Below are positions 57,610 to 64,000 of a stretch of DNA of 64,000 nt, in pieces. The position numbers and the translations under genes were made by a program. The DNA is from Sorex araneus (lineage: Eukaryota; Chordata; Mammalia; Eulipotyphla; Soricidae). Under the pieces are notes generated by a model, which saw only the letters and a program-made list of their open reading frames with translations, was not told the DNA's origin and did not search any database. How positions within the stretch are numbered: the stretch's first letter is position 1; every line of letters begins with the position of its first letter. The stretch is taken from positions 45,300,594 through 45,364,593 of the forward strand of contig NC_073307.1 in assembly GCF_027595985.1 (NCBI RefSeq), in the 5' to 3' direction.

Positions 57610-58414
57610 GCAATGAAAAGATGCATGGATTGTCTTCCTCTTATCTTTTTTGACCCTTACTTAGAAGACTTAGATATGTCTTTCCTTGGGTTACAAAGTC
57701 TAGAGTTGCTGTAGTTGCATAGATAACCTGGGCTTTTTATAAGAGATACCTTTCCCTTTCCTTAGCTCTGCATCTCATCAGTATTCTTTTCTCCACATGT
57801 GTTCTAGTTCAAACTCACTTTTCATGGAACCATTTGTTAGTTAGGAAAATATAACTAAATTTTCTTGCTGACAACAGTTTTATGCCTTAATTTAAAAATC
57901 AAGTTTCTTTCCACCTTTAATGCTTACAGCAATCTGCCTTTGCTGTTGTTGCTGTTTCAATGACCAGGTGTCACACATTTGGTTTTGGTGCTGATCTAGG
58001 GGTCCCATATCAGGTTGTAGTGCTCACTCAAGAGTAGTTATAACAGGACACTGGCATGTGGTATCACTCTGGGTGTGGCGCTTGCACACACTCAGGTTAT
58101 AGTACCTGGAAGGTGTCTATAACTTGCGTGTTTGCCAGCAGCGTTTATACATCTTATATTCTTGGAGTCAGAGGGCCCACGTTTAGTGCATGTGAATGGC
58201 ACCAAAGATTGTATTTGTTGCTTTACACTTCCAAGGCAGGTATTCTAGCCACTGAGGAATCCCTATGCTACAAGAAGGATGGTTTCATGTTTTCTTTCTT
58301 GGTGCTAAATAGAGAAGACTGGGGGAGAGAGTTCTGTGCCACTGAGATTAATAATAGATGTAATATGGCAATGTAATATGTTAATACAGAGAATGTTTAA
58401 GTTAAGAGGATTTT

Positions 58415-58605
58415 TTTAATTTTAATTTTAATTTTTTTGCTTTTTGGGTCACACCCAGCAATGCACAGGGGTCACTCCTGGCTCATGCACTCAGGAATCA
58501 CCCCTGGCGGTGCTCAGGGGACCATATGGGATGCTGGGATTTGAATCTGGGTCGGCCGCGTGCAAGGCAAATGCCCTACCCACTGTGCTATCACTCCAGC
58601 CCCGA
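58415..58605 (-). repeat. A-tailed SOR SINE
   Basis: Target-site duplication gttaagaggatttt at 58401-58414 and 58606-58619. Confidence 0.93.
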
Positions 58606-58729
58606 GTTAAGAGGATTTTGAATATAGATTCTTTTTGGGAAGCTAGAAAAAAGCTGATTATCAACATTATAGAAAAGCATAAAAGTTATCATAAAAGTGA
58701 AGCTATCAAGTTCTACTGAAGATGTTAAA

Positions 58730-59150
58730 AATCTGGTCACACACCACTTGTGTGAAAATAAAATGGTCCAGCTATTTTGGAAAAATAGTTTGGTAGGTTC
58801 TTAATAAAGTAAACATAAAAAAATGGAACTGCATGAAACTGAAAACCTTTACATAACAAAAGAAACTTCTATGAAAACAAACAATGCTAACTTTAGAAGA
58901 TGCACTACCAAATACGGGAAAATATTTGCATACAATAAATGAGATGAAAGGCTAATATCCAAGAAATATAAGGGCTATCACAAAGATTGACAACAAAAAA
59001 AATCCAGTAATCCCATGAAAAATGGGGAAAGGAGATAAGTCTCCTTCAAAGAAGACTTAGGAATGGCTAGCGGGTATCTGAAAAGGTATTCATCTCGCTC
59101 ACTATTAGAGAAATGCAAATCAATTCATTATATTCATAATACATTATGAG
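58730..59150 (+). repeat. old L1 ORF2 fragment
   Basis: CTATTTTGGAAAAATAGTTTG, AGGCTAATATCCAAGAAATAT and TATTAGAGAAATGCAAATCAA are sense words of the ORF2 C-terminal third. Part of the order appears rearranged. Confidence 0.6.
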
Positions 59151-59640
59151 AGAGGTTATTTTATTTATTTTTTGGAAGTGATTGTGGAGAGGGAGCCAAG
59201 GAGAACTCAGAACTCTGAATATACAAGGCATGTGCTATATTACTTATGACACATCCCTAGGCCAGAGGTGACCTTACTTTTGATGTTTGAAAATGCATGT
59301 TCCTAATTACTCATATATATTTTTGTATGGCCAGGAATTATGAAACAAACACCATTTCCCAGTTTTCATGCTGATTATTTTATAGTACTGTTAATGTCCA
59401 CTTCATTTCTCCCTGACCTGCTTGGTACGTCTGCTGTCAGTTCCATGTGTTTGATTTTATTTTCCATTGTGGACTTCCATTGATTGATTTTTGGTCAAAT
59501 TCAGGATATTTTATTTAAGAAAAGAAAAGGAAAAGGGCAAATGTGCACAAAGTCTCTCATAGTAGAGAGTCTCATGGCAGAGAGACTCAAATAGGAATCA
59601 GATTCCATTTTTGTTTCTTTATGTACCAAATGTGTGTGAG

Positions 59641-59975
59641 CCAAGTAAAGTGTGGATGGAGATCCCGCTCAGGAAGGGAAATGCATGCTGAAAGTAGACT
59701 AGAGACTGAACACGATGGCCACTCAAGACCTCTATTGCAAACCACAACACCCAAAAGGAGAGAAAAAACAAAATGGAATGCCCTGCCACAGAGCGGGGTG
59801 GGGTAGGGGGATGGGATTGGGGGGTGGGAGGGATACTGGGTTCATTGGTGGTGGAGAATGGGCACTGGTGGAGGGATGGGTTCTCGAACATTGTATGAGG
59901 GAAACACAAGCATGGAAATGTGTAAATCTGTAACTGTACCCTCATGGTGATTCACTAATTAAAAAATAAATAAAA
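59641..59975 (+). repeat. short young L1 3' end insertion
   Basis: A perfect 13 bp target-site duplication, aaatgtgtgtgag, at 59628-59640 and 59976-59988 brackets 335 bp of L1 3' UTR. The insert runs from GGATGGAGATCCCGCTC to the tail CTAATTAAAAAATAAATAAA. The insertion sits inside older antisense L1 sequence that resumes at 59989. Confidence 0.93.
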
Positions 59976-59988
59976 AAATGTGTGTGAG

Positions 59989-60590
59989 ATATTCTGGCAT
60001 TTGTCCTCCCTCTGATTTATTTCAGTTGGCATGACACCCTCTAGCTTCATCTGTGTTGTAGCAAAACCTAGGATTTCATCTGTCTTTCTGGCAAAATAAT
60101 GTTTCATTGTGTTTCAATAGTGTTCACAGACCATAGTTTCCTAATTGGGTACATGATGTTGAAGTTCCCTTTTGTTCTATTAAAAATGCTATGTTATAGA
60201 CACAGAATGGAATACCATGCAACTTTACGAAATGCAAAATCATGCAGGATGTAGTAATATTGATGGAACATTCTGTGAGATATGTCTGAGAGAGAAGGTC
60301 AAATATCAGATGCTCTTACTCATCCATAGTCTACAGATATACATAGACAAAACAAGTGAGTAGACAGTACTGAACATTGACAAACAAACCCTTGGCATTG
60401 GAACACAAAGTCAATTACCAAATAGTTGGGGAAAGGAAGGATGTGGCAAGACCAGACTGGAGGAGACTACTGACTGTGTTGTGGGACTGTAGGCACTTCC
60501 ATGGGATCATGTGTAGTAATTTTGTGTATTGATACCATAAACTTTAACCCTATTATAGTGACCTAAACAACAATAAATCTTTCTAAAAAA
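59989..60590. repeat. head-to-head old L1 pieces (minus to about 60175, plus from about 60180)
   Basis: The left part is antisense (TTTATTTCAGTTGGCATGAC, GCAAAATAATGTTTCATTGTG). The right part is sense (ATAGACACAGAATGGAATACC, then a diverged 3' UTR ending AACAACAATAAATCTTTC). Confidence 0.6.
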
Positions 60591-61140
60591 TTTTTTTTAA
60601 TTGAATCACCATGTGGAATGTTACAAAGCTTTCAGGCTTAAGTCTCAGTTATACAATGCTCGAACAACAATCCCTTCACCAGTGCACATATTCCACCACC
60701 ACCAAAAAAAAAAACACCAACCCAGTATATCTCCCACCCTCCCATACCCCCTTCCTCCCCAGCCCCGCCTGTGTGGCTGATAAATTTCACTTTACTTTCT
60801 CTTTACTTTGGTTGCATTAAATATTTCAACAAAAAAACTTACTATTATTGTTTGGAGTTCCCCCACCCCCAATATCAGGCCTGCTGAAAAGGAAGCATTC
60901 ATAATTTCTTTTTCATTGCTGAGAATGAAGAGATTTGTGGTTTTGGATTTCTGTATTTTAGTATTTTAGTAACTAACTCCAGGGAAATTTCTTCCAGAAA
61001 TTGCATCATTGCAAGCTCGTACCTCCCATTAGTGGTCCTCATAAGATGGCGGTTGCCACGCCGTGCCGCCCGGCAAGGAAAAGGGGAGAAAGAAAAACTT
61101 TCCCTTCCTGGGGTGGCATGGGGCCACAGCCACGCCCAGT
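60588..61140 (-). repeat. family X copy 4
   Basis: The 3' end (ttgaatcaccatgtggaatg) and body match copies 1 and 2, with AAGATGGCGG at 61043-61052. It was inserted at the tail of an old L1 (60180-60590). No clear target-site duplication was found. Confidence 0.75.
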
Positions 61141-61769
61141 TTCTCTTTTTTATTATATTTTCCTTAGCCAAAAGTTTGTATAAACTTTATTTTAAAGAAG
61201 GTGAATACTGAGGACAACACATACTTATTGATTTCTCTCTTCCAGACACGGTTCTAATAATTCACTGTTTTCTAGGAACATTGAATAAAAGATGCAAAAT
61301 ATGTGTCTTGTGGCATAGGCAGCAAAAAGAATGAAGTAAAGAAAATGAAAAAAATGCAGTAGCTAAAAGGGATAAGAACTGATGAGCAAAGATGCTACTT
61401 TAAGCAGACTGCTAATATAAACGTTTCTCTGAGAAGGTTATTGATAAAAAACTGAAATAAGAGAGGAGCAGGTCAGTGACTATCCTGGAACTGTAGATAG
61501 TAGGCAGAGTAAACGCTAGACTCTAAGGAAAGAATTTGACTACAGAATTTAAGAGGAGCAAGGATTCCAGATGGCTGGGTGCAGAAGTAGAGGATTGTTT
61601 GCAGAAAAAAGACGAAAAGCAAGTTGTTCTGGGAAAACCTCAGTCACCACAAGAGGAATTTGAACTGTACAGCTCAGCTCTGGCAGAGTGGGACATGGCA
61701 GAAGGATTTGATATGATTTGAAATTGCACTTTCAGATATGTTCTGTTTTGCAGGTCCTAATAAAGTACA

Positions 61770-61925
61770 AAGGTATTTGCCTTGCACATGGTTGCCTTGA
61801 GTTTGCTCTCTGGCACCCCTTATAGTCCTCTGAGCACTACCAGGAGTGATCTCTGAGCTCAGAGTTGTGGAGCTGGCGATGGACCCTGGTACTTGCCTGA
61901 CCTCCTCACTATCTCTCCAGCACCC
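61770..61925 (+). repeat. old SOR SINE
   Basis: GTATTTGCCTTGCACATGG, TATAGTCCTCTGAGCACTACC and AGGAGTGATCTCTGAGC. Confidence 0.65.
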
Positions 61926-62009
61926 TTTGTGCATTGTTGGTAGAAATATCAATTAGGCAATCCGTATGGACAAGAGTATAAAAGGTACTAAAAATAATTC
62001 AATAAAAAC

Positions 62010-62150
62010 AGGTCCAGGGATATGGCTCAAGTGGTAGAGCATATGCTTTGTGTATGTGAGATTCTTGGTTTAATTACTGGCATACACGGCCCCCTGGATC
62101 TTAACATCACTGTGTGTGTGGCCCCCAAGATTGCAACAGCTACAGCAAAT
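62010..62150 (+). repeat. old tRNA-SINE
   Basis: GGGATATGGCTCAAGTGGTAG (A-box-like) and TTGGTTTAATTACTGGC (decayed B box), then GGCCCCCAAG and an A-rich end. Confidence 0.55.
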
Positions 62151-62189
62151 ATATGGATAATGGCTAAAGAGCTGTGATCAATACCTTTA

Positions 62190-62760
62190 ATGGATATCTG
62201 TTATGAATAAAGCAATGCAGTGTATGTAAACTAATCTGTATACATATGATGGAATATTATCCAGTGTTTAAAAAGAAACCTGATATTCATAACAGTATGG
62301 AGAAATCTTGAGTAAAAACTGAATTATGCTATGAATTGTCAGGAAAAAATTGCTGCATTATATACTGTATTCTATAAACACTATGCCACCAATGGGATCA
62401 AGATGTAGAATCTAATAAAACTCAAACTCATAGAAACAGAGAGCATTTTGATGGTCCCTATAATGGATGGGTAGTGGGAAAAATATAAATGGTAAAAGGT
62501 AACAAGCTTTCAGTTATTAAACCATTAAGTACTGTGGATCTAACATATATAATGACCCCTCTGGTTTATAATATTGTATTGTTTCTAAGTTGATGAGAGT
62601 ATGTCTCAAAAGTTCTCACTAAAAATGGTAATTATGTGAGGTAATGGACGTGTTAATTAACTTTATTGTGGCAATCATTTCATAATGTATACATGTGTCA
62701 AATCATCACATTACAGCCTTTACACTTATGCAATGTTTATACCAATTATATTTCCATGAA
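62190..62760 (+). repeat. old L1 3' fragment
   Basis: ATATGATGGAATATTATCCAG marks the ORF2 end. Diverged 3' UTR words such as TGTGTCAAATCATCACATTA follow. Confidence 0.5.
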
Positions 62761-63183
62761 GCTGGAAAAATGAACTTTGATACAGTTTCTGGAAAATAAG
62801 GTAGGTAGTCCGATACCATTATGAAAAGTGATATCTATTTTTTAATATTCAATAGGTGTTCACTCTTTGGTTAGTCACCTGTATTATTAAAGATTCTTTG
62901 TGTTGTATGCAGATTTATTCTAAGCAAAAGGAGGAAGACAGGCAAACACACTTGAGATTTATTGAGAATACACTGCAGTTTATTTTCAGAGTCCAAAAGC
63001 TTGTGAGAGGCAGAGCCCAAAAGAGTAACTAAAAAAAACAAAAAACAGAAAACTTTTATTTTTCTTCACAAATTTAGAAAAAAAAAATTGGTTTTATTCT
63101 AAATTAGACCACTGTCTTAATGATACTGGGCTGCAAGAATTGATTCAGGTCTTCTTGCACAGATAAAGTGATTTGGGGAGATT

Positions 63184-63361
63184 TTTTTTTCTTTTTTTGC
63201 TTTTTGGGTCACCCCCGGTGATACGTAGGAGTTACTTCTGGCTCTGCACTCAGGAATTACCCCTAGGGGTGCTCAGGGGACCATACGGGATGCTGGGAAT
63301 TGAACCTGGGTTAGCCGAGTGCAGGGCAAACGCCCTCCCTGCCGTGCTATCGCTCCAGCCC
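63184..63361 (-). repeat. A-tailed SOR SINE
   Basis: Flanked by near repeats ttggggagatttttt (63174-63188) and ttgggagaattttt (63363-63376). It interrupts a minus-strand open frame discussed in the findings. Confidence 0.9.
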
Positions 63362-63376
63362 CTTGGGAGAATTTTT

Positions 63377-64000
63377 CAGAGTCACCTGGGTCAAGATTTA
63401 CAGAGGTGTAATCCTCTTTAACCTCACTGGGCAAGCATCATGGTCATGCTGCCGAAGCCTCCCTCTGCTGAAGGAGCGGAGAACAAACGACAGCCACACT
63501 GCATCCCCCTCCCTGACACTCAGGAATTAACTTTGTTACTTTTCTGAAAGGTCTGTTTCTAGTTTGGCGCCCAAGAAATCAGGTTCACATTTCCAAGAAG
63601 GCTGTAGGGCATGTTTTAACTCTGAAACCATTTTATTTTTATGGGTTAGGAACTTGCTTTCAGAGTGAGGCTCAGATCAACTTTCAGTCACTTACTGCTT
63701 GGGACCAAGACTTCAGACTGGCTATTTCATCTGGGTCTTAGTTTCTTTATTTTGAGCTCTTGTGTATTGGCTAACAATACTTTATTTTTTTTTTAGATTT
63801 GTCTTATTTTCTGTAGCAATAGAAATTTTAAACAGGCTCAGGAAAAAGTCCTGCCACTGGCAGAGTCATTCGAGAGAAGTGACTCCCAAAGAAGACACAT
63901 TTATTCTTCTTTCTAGAAACGAAATATCCGAGGCATGGTGTTCAAAAATTAAGCTGTACTTGGGAGATGACAGCGCCTGAATTCTGAGAACTTGTTAGGA
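63377..64000. other. right end of window, unassigned
   Basis: No confident exon. In human the next gene beyond SCGB3A2 is C5orf46 on the minus strand, but I could not match its protein here. Confidence 0.4.

Noticed and set aside
60899-61171. 90-codon minus-strand frame, similar to one at 48723-49031
   Set aside because: Both lie in family X copies. The shared LAM-Q-LEEISL-LV motif reflects common repeat sequence, and the rest of the frame is not conserved between copies.
61536-61721. 61-codon plus-strand frame
   Set aside because: No splice context, no recognised family and composition typical of chance frames; it overlaps the start of an old SINE region.
41-63361. Many short frames with a shared peptide like [14 protein letters not shown] and GMLGIEPGSAACKANALPA
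   Set aside because: These are antisense frames of the A-tailed SOR SINE repeated across copies, not a protein family.
63080-64000. C5orf46 terminal exon
   Set aside because: Expected from human gene order, but no frame here matches the acidic C-terminus I recall, so the symbol was not assigned.
1-64000. CRISPR array, prokaryotic operon or phage-like system
   Set aside because: Spliced mammalian genes, SINEs and L1s fill the window. No regularly spaced identical repeats with unique spacers were seen.

Overview
This window is mammalian nuclear DNA. Two spliced, secreted-protein genes sit in a dense field of retroposons. The dominant short repeat is tRNA-derived, with Pol III A/B boxes. It comes in an A-tailed form of about 170 bp and a longer form of about 240 bp ending in a (GTGATACA)-like tail. 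I recognise it from memory as the SOR SINE of shrews, so the source is most likely a Sorex-like eulipotyphlan. The gene pair and its orientation match human 5q32 (SPINK1 on minus, SCGB3A2 on plus, divergent).

Layout: 1-3.5 kb is repeat-rich flank beyond the 3' end of SPINK1. SPINK1 spans about 3.48-9.39 kb on the minus strand. Its four coding exons can be read directly and total 240 nt including stop (79 aa). From 9.4 to 51.8 kb there is about 42 kb without a confident gene. It holds an RTE-type LINE fragment (14.1-15.15 kb), two TSD-flanked 5'-truncated L1 copies (16.1-18.0 and 32.8-34.05 kb), many older L1 pieces, a composite family of 535-675 bp here called SOR-L, a family here called X with an L1-like 3' end, and microsatellites. 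SCGB3A2 spans about 51.9-57.62 kb on the plus strand with three coding exons (91 aa). From 57.6 to 64 kb there are more L1, X and SINE insertions.

Both genes look intact: open frames, GT-AG sites, conserved phases and AATAAA signals. SPINK1 encodes the pancreatic Kazal trypsin inhibitor. SCGB3A2 encodes a small secreted airway secretoglobin. They are neighbours but act in different tissues, and nothing in the sequence suggests joint regulation.

The most interesting structural observation is that the 3' end of the RTE-like LINE is shared by the long SOR SINE and by SOR-L, including the short tandem tail. This suggests the LINE is their mobilising partner, while the A-tailed SOR form would use L1. 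Other points of note are that SPINK1 residue 34 is Ser (the human p.N34S state), several nested insertions that can be ordered in time, and a local duplication at 22.5/23.1-24.0 kb in which one copy lacks about 646 bp.
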